Source: Fibrobacter sp. UBA4297
GTDB taxonomy: Bacteria > Fibrobacterota > Fibrobacteria > Fibrobacterales > Fibrobacteraceae
Direction: 5' to 3'
Assembly: GCF_002394865.1 (NCBI RefSeq)
Contig: NZ_DGUZ01000026.1
Location: 1 to 25,652, forward strand
DNA: 25,652 nt
The notes beneath the pieces are model-generated. The model made no database searches and was not told where the DNA came from. It saw only the letters and a program-made list of their open reading frames with translations. The position numbers were made by a program, and so were the translations under genes. Below, in pieces: positions 14,719-22,883 of the stretch; the first letter of the stretch is position 1, and the number at the start of each line of letters is the position of its first letter.

Positions 14719-17154
14719 ATGAGTTTTATGTTGAAAATTGTTGTTTTTGTGTCGATGATGGTTGCGTTTGCCGCAGCCCACGAACGTATTATCTTCAATG
14801 GAATTGTTCAGGATGACTCGTTTGAAGCTCACGAAAAGCTGAATGTTGAAATTCTTGAAACAGGTGAGGCTTTGCAGACGACCGTGGGGGCGCCCTTTAG
14901 TGTTGTCCTCCCGGCTGACACGCTTTGGAACATTTGTGTGACGAACTCCGATACCTCTGGTGCCGAAAAAGAAAAATGCTATGAACTCCTGTATTTTGGT
15001 AATGATAGCACTTTCAGCAAAACGCTTGGTCCCAACGAAGTCACGGTTGAAGATACAATTTCGAACGGTCGTGCTGAAGCGCAAGCGGAGCCGAAGGCTC
15101 CGACTGCAAACTCCGATAGCACATCTGATGTTGATGTGGAAAAACTTCTCGCTTCGGGCGGCGCAAATTCCAAAGTGACCGAACTCAAAAAAGTCGTGGT
15201 GCAGTTGCGCCGCCGTCCAAAGCGCAAGCCGGGTGAATCTGTTGTTTCCGCAAAGTCCATCAAGCGCATGCCGGGCCTTGCCGAAGCCGATGTCATCAAG
15301 AGCATTCAGGCGCTCCCGGGCGTTGTCGCCAGTTCCGATTTCAGTTCCAAGATTTACGTGCGCGGTGGTGCTGCCGACCAGAATCTCTTCTTGTTCGATA
15401 ACGCCGTTGTCTATTCTCCGGTGCATTTCTTTGGGCTTTTTAGCACGTTCCTCGTCGAAGGTATTGACGATGTGCAGTTCTATAAGAGCGGATTCCCGGC
15501 GCAGTACGGCAACCGTTTAAGTTCTGTGCTCAAAATGGAAGGTCGTGCGGGCGGTCAGGATTCTGTCGAAGAATGGTTTAGCAAGTCGAGCATCAAAATC
15601 AGTACGTTTGCGGCACAGCTCCATACCGAAGGTCATAAGGGGCCTGCCCGCTGGGTGTTTGCGGGTCGTACGACTTACATCGGCTACATTCTCGACTTGT
15701 GCAATGCCATTGGCCTCTTGGATTTGGATCTGGATTACGAGTTCACGGACTTGCAGGGAACGTTTATGTACGATTTCTCTAAAGATACGCGCCTCAAGTT
15801 AAGTTTCTATATCGGAAAGGACCGCTTGGAATATGACCCGCTTTACATGGACTGGGGTAACACGGCAATCCCGCTGGGAATATACCATCGCATCAATGAT
15901 AAATGGGATTACAATGCAACGCTTGCTTTTAGTGAATTTTACCAGACGATGAAAATTGGCGACTTCATGTCGATTAAGATGGAACTTTATTCTTTTGCGG
16001 GTAAGCAATGGCTGAATTACCGTGGTATAGATAATCATACGTTTACCTTTGGATATGAACTGGAATATACAAGGGAACGTTATCAGGAACAGATGGCGAC
16101 AATCAGCGTGGCAGATGTCGAAAAACCGTTCCACCATGTCGCTTATGCGCAGGACGCTTGGAAGATTTCTCCGGATTACTTATTGCAATATGGCTTGCGT
16201 TTGAATTATCAGTCTGCGGCGCAACATTTTGGTGTAGAACCACGCCTCTCGCTGAATGTTAATTTGGATGATACCAAGTCGTTGGAACTTTATGGTGGCT
16301 ACTACTTGCAGTACATGAATTCAATTGTCTATACGGATCAGGAAACCTTAAACGAGTTTTATTATCCGGTGACAACAACAACGGATGGCCGCCATATTAA
16401 ACCGGCATCATCGTGGCTCTTTGCGGCGGAATATAGCCAACGAGATCTTTTTGAGGGCTATGACTTTACCGCAGGCATTTATTACAAAACGCAAAGTAAC
16501 TTGAATACGTTTGCTGTAAAATCGGATAGTAGCGATGAATCGAGTTCAAAGAATATGGTGCTGGCCGATAACTTTGGTACGGCAGACGGTTATTCCATGG
16601 GCTACGAACTTTCTCTCCGTAAAGATAAAGGTTGGTGGTTTGGCGGAATCAACTGGAGCCAGAGTATCAGCGTGGCAAGAGTCAACGATGGCTCTAAACC
16701 GTATTTCCCGAGCTGGCACCAGCCTTATGCTTTGAAACTAGATCTTGGCATTAACTGGAAAGGTGGTGAAGATGCCTTGTGGCAACACAAGAAAAAGGGT
16801 CGTTATTTCCGTTCGTCACTTGCGCTTAAATATTCATCGGGTATGCCGATTAGCGAATATAAAGGGTACTACATGGCCAAGGAAATTGGTTCCCAGAAAT
16901 ATTCGGATAATATAGTCGTGGTGCCAGGAAGTCGCAATGCGGGGCGCCAGACGGACTACTTTAGAATTGACCTGAAGGCAATTGATATTGGTCGCGAAGG
17001 CAAGTGGAATTTTAGCTGGACGATTATCAACTTGACCGATCACGATAATATGTTCTTTACCTTCTACGATACGCGTAAAACGCCTCCGAAGAAAACCACG
17101 ATTTCTCAGTTCCCCTTTTTACCGATTATGCTGAATTATGAATACTATTTCTAG
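14719..17154 (+). CDS. TonB-dependent outer-membrane receptor
   Basis: This 811-residue protein has a signal peptide (MSFMLKIVVFVSMMVAFAAA). An N-terminal beta-sandwich-like domain follows (about 23-110), similar to carboxypeptidase-regulatory-like domains of Bacteroidetes receptors. After a low-complexity linker comes a plug domain at about 173-280: VVSAKSIKRMPGLAEADVIK, SIQALPGVV, KIYVRGGAADQNLFLFDNA, FYKSGFPAQYGNRLSSVLKM. The rest is a beta-barrel ending in YEYYF, the terminal Phe expected of outer-membrane proteins. There is no STN signalling domain. The ATG at 14719 is chosen because AGGA stands six bases upstream and the signal peptide starts there; a TTG at 14695 is also in frame. Its 3' end overlaps the lipoprotein frame. 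The ligand is unknown. Confidence 0.9.
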   Translation: MSFMLKIVVFVSMMVAFAAAHERIIFNGIVQDDSFEAHEKLNVEILETGEALQTTVGAPFSVVLPADTLWNICVTNSDTSGAEKEKCYELLYFGNDSTFSKTLGPNEVTVEDTISNGRAEAQAEPKAPTANSDSTSDVDVEKLLASGGANSKVTELKKVVVQLRRRPKRKPGESVVSAKSIKRMPGLAEADVIKSIQALPGVVASSDFSSKIYVRGGAADQNLFLFDNAVVYSPVHFFGLFSTFLVEGIDDVQFYKSGFPAQYGNRLSSVLKMEGRAGGQDSVEEWFSKSSIKISTFAAQLHTEGHKGPARWVFAGRTTYIGYILDLCNAIGLLDLDLDYEFTDLQGTFMYDFSKDTRLKLSFYIGKDRLEYDPLYMDWGNTAIPLGIYHRINDKWDYNATLAFSEFYQTMKIGDFMSIKMELYSFAGKQWLNYRGIDNHTFTFGYELEYTRERYQEQMATISVADVEKPFHHVAYAQDAWKISPDYLLQYGLRLNYQSAAQHFGVEPRLSLNVNLDDTKSLELYGGYYLQYMNSIVYTDQETLNEFYYPVTTTTDGRHIKPASSWLFAAEYSQRDLFEGYDFTAGIYYKTQSNLNTFAVKSDSSDESSSKNMVLADNFGTADGYSMGYELSLRKDKGWWFGGINWSQSISVARVNDGSKPYFPSWHQPYALKLDLGINWKGGEDALWQHKKKGRYFRSSLALKYSSGMPISEYKGYYMAKEIGSQKYSDNIVVVPGSRNAGRQTDYFRIDLKAIDIGREGKWNFSWTIINLTDHDNMFFTFYDTRKTPPKKTTISQFPFLPIMLNYEYYF

Positions 17155-18955
17155 ACAAAAGAAAAATTGTGTCATCCTGAGCGAAGTCCGTAAGGACGTA
17201 GTCAAAGAATCTTGTAGGCGATTCCTCTCGTCTCTCGTCTGGATTCTCTCGTCTGTTTATTTTGCGGCTTGTGATTTTCACGGTCCGTGGGAATACTATC
17301 CAGAAGAACGTGAAACCTACGTGGGAATTTATACGTACGGGTACGTTCTTGAAAATGCATCTCCGTATATCTGCTTCTCAAAAGTGTATCAGCTCAATGA
17401 AGTTTCTACGGAAAATTTTGATTTTTATGAATCCGCCAATGTGATTGTCGAAGGTCGCTTTGCTGGCAGTAAAGGCAATGGCGAAATAAGCGAGGTAACA
17501 CTTCACTCTGTTGGAAATGGATGCTTTTCTTACTATGGCGTTAGGTCTTCATATTACGACTTTGCATACAAGGGTATAGCTGGTGAAACCTATAAATTGA
17601 ACGCCTCCTTTAAGTGGGATAGCGCCGGTCAAATGGTGACTTCTACGTACAAGGCTACAGCGACAATCCCGAATTCTGTCAAGGTTGAGGGACTGAATAT
17701 CCCGCTACAGGATGGTAGCTATAAGTGGGAAACTTACAAAGTCGGTAAAATATTTGCAATTGATTTTTTGGAATATCCGATGGATATGGAATTTATCCGC
17801 GTTGCTCTAGATTATGATAATTCTGCTCGGGGCGTCCTTATGATTCTAAATTATGGTATGGACAATGGAGAATCTCCGAATACGACGATTAATCATTTGA
17901 TGGAAGGGCTTTCTAAAGAGGATTCCCATGGCTATAGAGGCGTTTCAATTCACGATCCGTTGGAAACGCAACAGAATCTTGGCTTTACGTCAAACCGCGT
18001 TGTTGCTGGAAATAAAATGCTCGATACGCTGTACCTGACGAATATGGTTATTCCTTTAGGGAGTTCTTCGATTGATATTTATACGACGGACGGTTCATAT
18101 ATTGACTATGTGGACAAAGTTAAACAGTCTGCCTCGGATTCACGTGTTGAACCGGAATCCAATATTGAAAACGGTATGGGTGTCTTTTTTGGCGCTGCCA
18201 AGACTTCGTTTAAAATAGATATGGGCTTTGATGAAGGCGAATATATTAGTATGTTCCATATGGCTGATAGGCATTGCTATAATGAAGATGTTAATGAAAC
18301 AACAAGGGGATGTCGTCTTTTTGTCGATGTGATGTGTTCGGGAATGCTTTCAAATCGGAATATGGCACACTTAGATTTGGTTGATGCGAATAAAGAATCG
18401 TATAAGTATTATTTATGGGGTGACGATTACGAAGTGAGTAAAGATTGTTATGCGTCTAACGTGAAAGCGGCGATGTTGCTGGGTTCATCAACGTGGTCTG
18501 AGTTTTTACCGGATACCATTAAGCCCGAAGATAAATCGAAAGCTTATGCTGATGGCCTTAAGCGCTACTGCGTTACAAGCGATTTTGAAGACAATAAAAT
18601 TGCAAGTTGTGGAGCGCTTAAAACAAGGTGCCTCGAAAGTAAGGAAAAAAATGAATGTAATACCTATATGTGGCAATGGTGTTCCGATCGCAATTGGGAT
18701 TACGAAACATTCCCGCAATGTGGACCAGCCTTGGTGAACCGCTTTGTTGTGGATAGTCTGACATCGTCTGTTTGGGAAAAAGAAGTGAAAAACTGGTGTG
18801 AAAGTCCCTGTAGTGAAAAATACTCTCTTTGCGAAGAATTGGGCTACAAACAAGAAAATCGTAAAGAATGTCTTAGGATCGTACATGTAGAAAGTTCTGT
18901 AACAGGAGTGGTCGATAGTTATATGTCAAATGATTTAGTTAGTGTTATGCGTTAA
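17138..18955 (+). CDS. DUF4249-like outer-membrane lipoprotein with Cys-rich tail
   Basis: This 605-residue product overlaps the end of the receptor gene by 17 bases. A lipobox, VYFAAC, places the lipidated Cys at residue 45, an unusually long signal whose residues 12-25 are translated from a dispersed repeat (17171-17212). The body resembles DUF4249: VIVEGRFAGSKGNGEISEVTL, GIAGETYKLNASF, ATATIPNSV, and the hallmark SNIENGMGVF. In Bacteroidetes such lipoproteins are encoded beside plug-bearing TonB receptors, as here. The last ~125 residues hold about ten Cys residues (CNTYMWQWCSDRNWDYE region) and are not part of that family. The middle is more AT-rich than flanking genes. The true start is uncertain: no other good start codon exists before the hydrophobic stretch. 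The ligand is unknown. Confidence 0.75.
   Translation: MNTISRQKKNCVILSEVRKDVVKESCRRFLSSLVWILSSVYFAACDFHGPWEYYPEERETYVGIYTYGYVLENASPYICFSKVYQLNEVSTENFDFYESANVIVEGRFAGSKGNGEISEVTLHSVGNGCFSYYGVRSSYYDFAYKGIAGETYKLNASFKWDSAGQMVTSTYKATATIPNSVKVEGLNIPLQDGSYKWETYKVGKIFAIDFLEYPMDMEFIRVALDYDNSARGVLMILNYGMDNGESPNTTINHLMEGLSKEDSHGYRGVSIHDPLETQQNLGFTSNRVVAGNKMLDTLYLTNMVIPLGSSSIDIYTTDGSYIDYVDKVKQSASDSRVEPESNIENGMGVFFGAAKTSFKIDMGFDEGEYISMFHMADRHCYNEDVNETTRGCRLFVDVMCSGMLSNRNMAHLDLVDANKESYKYYLWGDDYEVSKDCYASNVKAAMLLGSSTWSEFLPDTIKPEDKSKAYADGLKRYCVTSDFEDNKIASCGALKTRCLESKEKNECNTYMWQWCSDRNWDYETFPQCGPALVNRFVVDSLTSSVWEKEVKNWCESPCSEKYSLCEELGYKQENRKECLRIVHVESSVTGVVDSYMSNDLVSVMR
17171..17212 (+). repeat. GTCATCCTGAGCG-type repeat inside a coding region
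   Basis: The repeat begins GTCATCCTGAGCGAAGTCC, has a GTCC-GTAA-GGAC hairpin, and ends AAGAATCT. It is translated as VILSEVRKDVVKES in the lipoprotein N-terminus and is followed by three CTCGTCT units (17226-17254). Confidence 0.7.
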
Positions 18956-18995
18956 ATATGTTTGTGCGAAAGAAGTTAAATTTTTTGTTTTTTCT

Positions 18996-19027
18996 GGTGA
19001 CAGATTTTAATAGCTTAGGTGTTACAT
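18996..19027 (+). promoter_or_regulatory. Shared element P3 (putative ECF promoter of the TonB motor operon)
   Basis: GGTGACAG, 14 nt, GGTGTTACAT, with the same 22-nt half-to-half distance as P1 and P2, after an A/T-rich tract. It ends eight bases before the ATG at 19036. The inverted-repeat symmetry seen in P1 is weaker here, which favours a promoter over an operator. Confidence 0.65.
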
Positions 19028-19035
19028 AGGTGAAT

Positions 19036-19866
19036 ATGAAAAAGAAACTTGTTATTTTTGTGATGTCAGCCTTTTTGGCGGTGAATGCCTTTGCAGACTA
19101 CGAGTCCGAAATTCGAGACTTGAAACTGCAGAAGGAAAAGCTGAATTCCGAAATTCAAAATTTGAACACACGAATCGCGTCGACGGATTCGATGCTACGT
19201 GCAGATGCGTCTCATCGCCAGTTGCTTGAACAGCGCTACAAGGCGGATGTGGAACGCCGCAATCTGGAAATTGATAGCCTGAATGCGAAGATTCGCAAGG
19301 TGGCTGCAAATCTCCAGCAGGAGCGCAACAAGCAGGCTCGCGCGAAGAACAAGAGCGATAACGTGGCCGCAAAACGCCGTGCATTGCGCGGTGAACTTGC
19401 CAAAATCTGTAAACAGCTCGAAGTCCAAATTGCGCAAACGCTCCCGTGGGAACGCGATAAGCGCCTTGACCGTGCAAAATCTTTGACGCGTGAAATCGAA
19501 AGCGGAAACGTGACCGAAGAAGAAGCATTTTCTCGCATGAAGTCGCTTGTGAATGAAGAAATTAAGTTTGGCGATGAAGTTTCTGTGGTCAACAGCCCGC
19601 TCACTCGCAAAAATGGCGAAATTGTGAATGCGACAATTCTCCGCATAGGGAACCAGTGGATGGTCTATGTCGATGAAAACGGAGCCTCTTACGGTCGCCT
19701 GGAACGTAAGCTGGAAAACGATAAAGTTGTTTACGAATGGAACGAAGAATTGAATCTTGAGGAACGCGCCGCCGTGAAACTCGCCATTGACGTGAAACAG
19801 GCGAAAAAGCCTCCTCAGATTGTAAAATTGCCTGTAAGTTTGTCTGTTGTGGGAGGCATGAGATGA
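19036..19866 (+). CDS. DUF3450-family periplasmic coiled-coil protein
   Basis: This 276-residue protein has a signal peptide (MKKKLVIFVMSAFLAVNAFA). A long coiled coil runs from about residue 21 to 125 (ESEIRDLKLQKEKLNSEIQ...). The C-terminal domain contains LPWERDKRLDRAKSL, VTEEEAFSRMKSLVNEEIKFG and a beta-rich ILRIGNQWMVYVDENGASYG. This matches DUF3450, whose genes precede ttpC-exbB-exbD-tonB in Vibrio and Shewanella TonB2 clusters. The role is probably to cooperate with the long ExbB-like protein in the periplasm. ATG at 19036 is preferred by the signal peptide; GTG at 19030 would add two residues. No Shine-Dalgarno is visible, and element P3 ends eight bases before the ATG. Confidence 0.85.
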   Translation: MKKKLVIFVMSAFLAVNAFADYESEIRDLKLQKEKLNSEIQNLNTRIASTDSMLRADASHRQLLEQRYKADVERRNLEIDSLNAKIRKVAANLQQERNKQARAKNKSDNVAAKRRALRGELAKICKQLEVQIAQTLPWERDKRLDRAKSLTREIESGNVTEEEAFSRMKSLVNEEIKFGDEVSVVNSPLTRKNGEIVNATILRIGNQWMVYVDENGASYGRLERKLENDKVVYEWNEELNLEERAAVKLAIDVKQAKKPPQIVKLPVSLSVVGGMR

Positions 19867-20099
19867 TTTTAGACGAAAGAACGGGCTTTGCCCTACAGAC
19901 GAGAGACGAAAGCGGTTCGACGAGCTCACCGACCGAGTGTCATTCTGAGCGAAACGAAGTGAAGTCGAAGGATCTAGTGCAAGGCGAGCGTCGCGACAGA
20001 AAGTTTTTTTTCTGGCATGACCGAGCCGAAGCTGCGAACGCCGTAGGCGTTCATCCAGTGAAATACGTCATTGCGAGAAGCGAAGTGACGAAGCAATCT
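19863..20099 (+). repeat. Block of concatenated repeats inside the TonB motor operon
   Basis: The block contains AGACGAAAG/AGACGAGAGACGAAAG units (from 19870), a GTCATTCTGAGCG...GGATCT copy (19939-19975) and a CGTCATTGCGAG...GAAGCAATCT copy (20066-20099). It starts with an ATG at 19863 with GGGAGG upstream and stays in frame with the next gene, which would add 79 residues, including KYVIARSEVTKQS, before that gene's signal peptide. Confidence 0.75.
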
Positions 20100-21653
20100 A
20101 TGCATCGAATTCTTTTTGTGCTTGTTTTATTTTTCACGTCCTCAGCTTTTGCTTGGCCATGGTCCAGCGACAAGAAAAGCGCCGAAGACGAAGCCCGCAT
20201 CAAGGATTCCTTGTTGCAAGTCGAAGTGCGCAATTTGCAGCGCGAAGTCGAAACGCTTACCCGCATCCGCATGCAAAAAGCCGATTCCCTTGAAAAGCTC
20301 GATGCCAAGCATTGGAGCAATCGCTATGCCGAATCGCAGCTGACCGAAGAACACCAGAATAAAACGCGTGAACTGGACGGTCGCTATTCTAAACTCTCGA
20401 CAGATCTTGGCCGCGTCACCGAAGAAGTGATGGCGAACAAGAACGTCACTGAAGAAGCGGAAGAAAAAGCCAAGAGCGAAGAAATTGCATTTGATGCGCT
20501 CAACACGCAAGTGAAGCTTTCCATTGAAAAGACTCTTGGCGATGTAGCGGGCGATTATCCGGTCGGGATGAACAAGCGCCTTTTGAACTTGAAACGCGCC
20601 AGTGCTGAAGCCGAAAAGAAAGTGCCGAATACAATTGCTGCGGTGCAGGGCTATATGGCAGATTTGCTCGCCCGTCACGAAGTCACTTACACGCAATTCT
20701 ACGGCAATGAAGTTTCGCAGGTGGGCTCTCGCCCGGATGTGAACGTGAATCGTTTACGCTTGGGAACGGTGTTCCTCGGCGAAGTGGCGAATGACAATGG
20801 CGATGTGCAGGCGTTGTTGCGCTCTGGTGCTTTGCAGGGCAAGGTCTTTGAATGGAATGCAAATTTGCCCACGGAAATGGCGGCAAATATCAAGTCTGCC
20901 GTGAACCAGGCGGGCTCGGTGGCAAGTGCTGCAACGGACGTGTCGCAGTCTGCAACTATCGCGATTCCGTTGGATGTGCTGCAGAATAAGGCCATCAAAA
21001 ATTCCATCACTGATACGAAGGAACTCACTTGGACCGAAGAATTCAAATCGTTCTTCAAGAAGGGCGGTATTGTGATGTACCCGCTTTCGCTTGTGGCGAT
21101 CATTGCGCTCCTCCTATTCCTTGAACGTTTTGTGATGCTTTCTTACCGTGGTCATCTCGGCCGCCGCTTCACCAAGAAGATGGATGCGCTTATTGCCGAG
21201 AAAAAGTACGAAGAAGCCGCAAATCTTTGCCTCAAGAAAGAGACGAGCCTTGCGATGGTGCTTTTTGCGGTGCTGAACAAGGTGAACGATACGCGTGAAA
21301 ATGCGGAACGCTCCTTGCAAGAAGCTTTGCTCCGTGAACAGCCGAAATTGGAACGCCGCATGGGCCTTCTGGCTGCGATGGGAACGATCGCTCCGCTTCT
21401 GGGTTTGCTTGGAACGGTGACCGGTATCATCACGCTCTTTACCGTGATTACCGAAGTTGGGACGAATGACGCTCGCGTGCTTGCGGGCGGTATTTCCGAA
21501 GCTCTTGTGACGACGGAAATGGGCCTTGTCATTGCAATTCCGGTGATGATTTTGCATGGGCTCCTGAGCGAAAAAATTGAAAAAATCACCAGCGAACTCT
21601 ACGTGCAAAGCACTTCGCTTATGAATAAAGTCTTCGGAAAGGAAAGTAAGTAA
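20100..21653 (+). CDS. TtpC-like MotA/TolQ/ExbB protein with periplasmic N-terminal extension
   Basis: This 517-residue protein has a cleavable signal peptide (MHRILFVLVLFFTSSAFA), a periplasmic coiled-coil and mixed domain (about 25-310), a transmembrane helix (about 323-343, MYPLSLVAIIALLLFLERFVM), and a MotA/TolQ/ExbB proton-channel domain. The channel signature is APLLGLLGTVTGIITLF at about 430-446, followed by GGISEALVTTEMGLVIAIPVM. This architecture is that of TtpC, the extra ExbB-like component of TonB2 systems. The ATG at 20100 is chosen on the signal peptide; it has no Shine-Dalgarno and abuts a repeat. A longer in-frame form would start at 19863, which does have GGGAGG upstream but puts 79 repeat-encoded residues before the signal peptide. 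Confidence 0.85.
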   Translation: MHRILFVLVLFFTSSAFAWPWSSDKKSAEDEARIKDSLLQVEVRNLQREVETLTRIRMQKADSLEKLDAKHWSNRYAESQLTEEHQNKTRELDGRYSKLSTDLGRVTEEVMANKNVTEEAEEKAKSEEIAFDALNTQVKLSIEKTLGDVAGDYPVGMNKRLLNLKRASAEAEKKVPNTIAAVQGYMADLLARHEVTYTQFYGNEVSQVGSRPDVNVNRLRLGTVFLGEVANDNGDVQALLRSGALQGKVFEWNANLPTEMAANIKSAVNQAGSVASAATDVSQSATIAIPLDVLQNKAIKNSITDTKELTWTEEFKSFFKKGGIVMYPLSLVAIIALLLFLERFVMLSYRGHLGRRFTKKMDALIAEKKYEEAANLCLKKETSLAMVLFAVLNKVNDTRENAERSLQEALLREQPKLERRMGLLAAMGTIAPLLGLLGTVTGIITLFTVITEVGTNDARVLAGGISEALVTTEMGLVIAIPVMILHGLLSEKIEKITSELYVQSTSLMNKVFGKESK

Positions 21654-21657
21654 AATA

Positions 21658-21687
21658 CGTCATTGCGAGTTGAAAACGCGGCAATCT
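21658..21687. repeat. CGTCATTGCGAG-type repeat between ttpC-like and exbB
   Basis: CGTCATTGCGAGTTGAAAAC...GCAATCT is a diverged copy of the family at 20066-20099 and 22427-22454. It ends 14 bases before the exbB ATG. Confidence 0.7.
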
Positions 21688-21701
21688 CATCTGAATGAAT
21701 T

Positions 21702-22418
21702 ATGACTGATTTTCATTACATATTCATAGAATCTCTGCGGAATACGTATGAGGCGGGTGGCGTGGTGATGCTACCCATCCTCTTGGCAGGCGTTGTTGGA
21801 TTCTATTTCCTTTTCTCGAGCTGGTTTCGCATCGGTAGCGATTTTTTCAGAAAGGATATCACTAAAGTTGTGAGGCGTATGCAGCGCGGCTTGACCGGCG
21901 AAAGAGCTGTTGTTGGAACCGAATCTTCCTCTGATGAACAGCGTGTGCAGATGACTTTGACAAACCTTCGCAAACGCGGTGGATTTCTTTCAAGAGAACT
22001 TTCTTACGCGATTGAAATCGCGCAAAAGAATTATGACGAATTTCGCGACTACATGCAAGTACGCATGATGAAAAGTGTGCGCTACATGGAACAAGGAAAC
22101 CACATTGTTTCTGTGATGGCTGCAGCCGCTCCGCTCTTGGGCCTGCTTGGAACGGTCACGGGAATGGTCTCGACTTTTGAGGTGATCACGTTGTACGGAA
22201 ACCAGAACCCGGTGCTGATGGCGGATGGAATTTCAGAAGCCTTGATTTCGACGCAGAGCGGGCTCTTGATTGCGTTCCCGCTGACTCTTATGAAACAACG
22301 TTTGGACGAACGCATTGAAATCTTGAAGCAGGAAATGGAATTTGGCGCAACTGTGATTGACAACTATTTTGCAACCCGAGCTGGACAACGTCATTGCAAA
22401 CTGAAGGCCGCGACTTAA
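21702..22418 (+). CDS. exbB: ExbB-like proton channel subunit
   Basis: This 238-residue MotA/TolQ/ExbB protein has three membrane segments: about 21-40 (MLPILLAGVVGFYFLFSSWF), about 135-155 with APLLGLLGTVTGMVSTF, and a third with GISEALISTQSGLLIAFPLTL. With ExbD it forms the inner-membrane proton channel that energises TonB. No Shine-Dalgarno is evident before the ATG at 21702. The last 11 residues (GQRHCKLKAAT) are encoded by a repeat-like sequence (22389-22415), so the natural C-terminus has probably been replaced or extended by repeat insertion. Confidence 0.92.
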   Translation: MTDFHYIFIESLRNTYEAGGVVMLPILLAGVVGFYFLFSSWFRIGSDFFRKDITKVVRRMQRGLTGERAVVGTESSSDEQRVQMTLTNLRKRGGFLSRELSYAIEIAQKNYDEFRDYMQVRMMKSVRYMEQGNHIVSVMAAAAPLLGLLGTVTGMVSTFEVITLYGNQNPVLMADGISEALISTQSGLLIAFPLTLMKQRLDERIEILKQEMEFGATVIDNYFATRAGQRHCKLKAAT

Positions 22419-22454
22419 CGTAGCTACGTCATTGCGAGCGTAGCGAAGCAATCT
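22389..22454. repeat. Two CGTCATTGC-type repeats at the exbB/exbD junction
   Basis: 22389-22415 (CGTCATTGCAAACTGAAGG...) encodes the ExbB tail and stop. 22427-22454 (CGTCATTGCGAGCGTAGCG...GCAATCT) fills the gap and ends 11 bases before the exbD ATG. Confidence 0.7.
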
Positions 22455-22465
22455 AAGGAATTTTT

Positions 22466-22870
22466 ATGGACTTTAACTTACCGAGAAGAAAACAGAAAGA
22501 CGTGGGCATTGAAATGGGTCCGCTGATGGATATCGTGTTCATCTTGCTCATCTTTTTTGTGGTAACGTCGTCGTTCACTCGCGAAACGGGTGTGGATGTG
22601 ACGAAACCGCAGGCGCAATCGGCGAGCCAACTTGAAAAAGAAAACTTGCTCATCGCCATCACTCGCGAAGGGACGATTCACATGAATGAGCGTCAGGTGG
22701 ATTTGGCGAGCCTGCAAGACATCTTGAAACAGTCTCTCGCCAAAGCGCCTGACCGCGAAGCCGTCGTGATTGCCGACAAGGAATCCGAAACCGGCGTGCT
22801 CGTTCAGGTCATTGATATGTGCAATTTGGCCGGCGTCAAAAAAGTCTCCATCGCCGCCCAAGCAGAATAA
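22466..22870 (+). CDS. exbD: ExbD biopolymer transport protein
   Basis: This 134-residue protein has one N-terminal transmembrane helix. Its conserved Asp22, in MGPLMDIVFILLIFFVVTS, is the proton-carrying residue (equivalent to Asp25 in E. coli ExbD). A periplasmic domain follows, with LLIAITREGTIHMNERQVDL and PDREAVVIADKES. The length is normal. The ATG at 22466 has AGGA about 7 nt upstream, immediately after a repeat. It partners the two ExbB-like proteins and TonB encoded alongside. Confidence 0.95.
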   Translation: MDFNLPRRKQKDVGIEMGPLMDIVFILLIFFVVTSSFTRETGVDVTKPQAQSASQLEKENLLIAITREGTIHMNERQVDLASLQDILKQSLAKAPDREAVVIADKESETGVLVQVIDMCNLAGVKKVSIAAQAE

Positions 22871-22883
22871 TCATAGACGAAAG

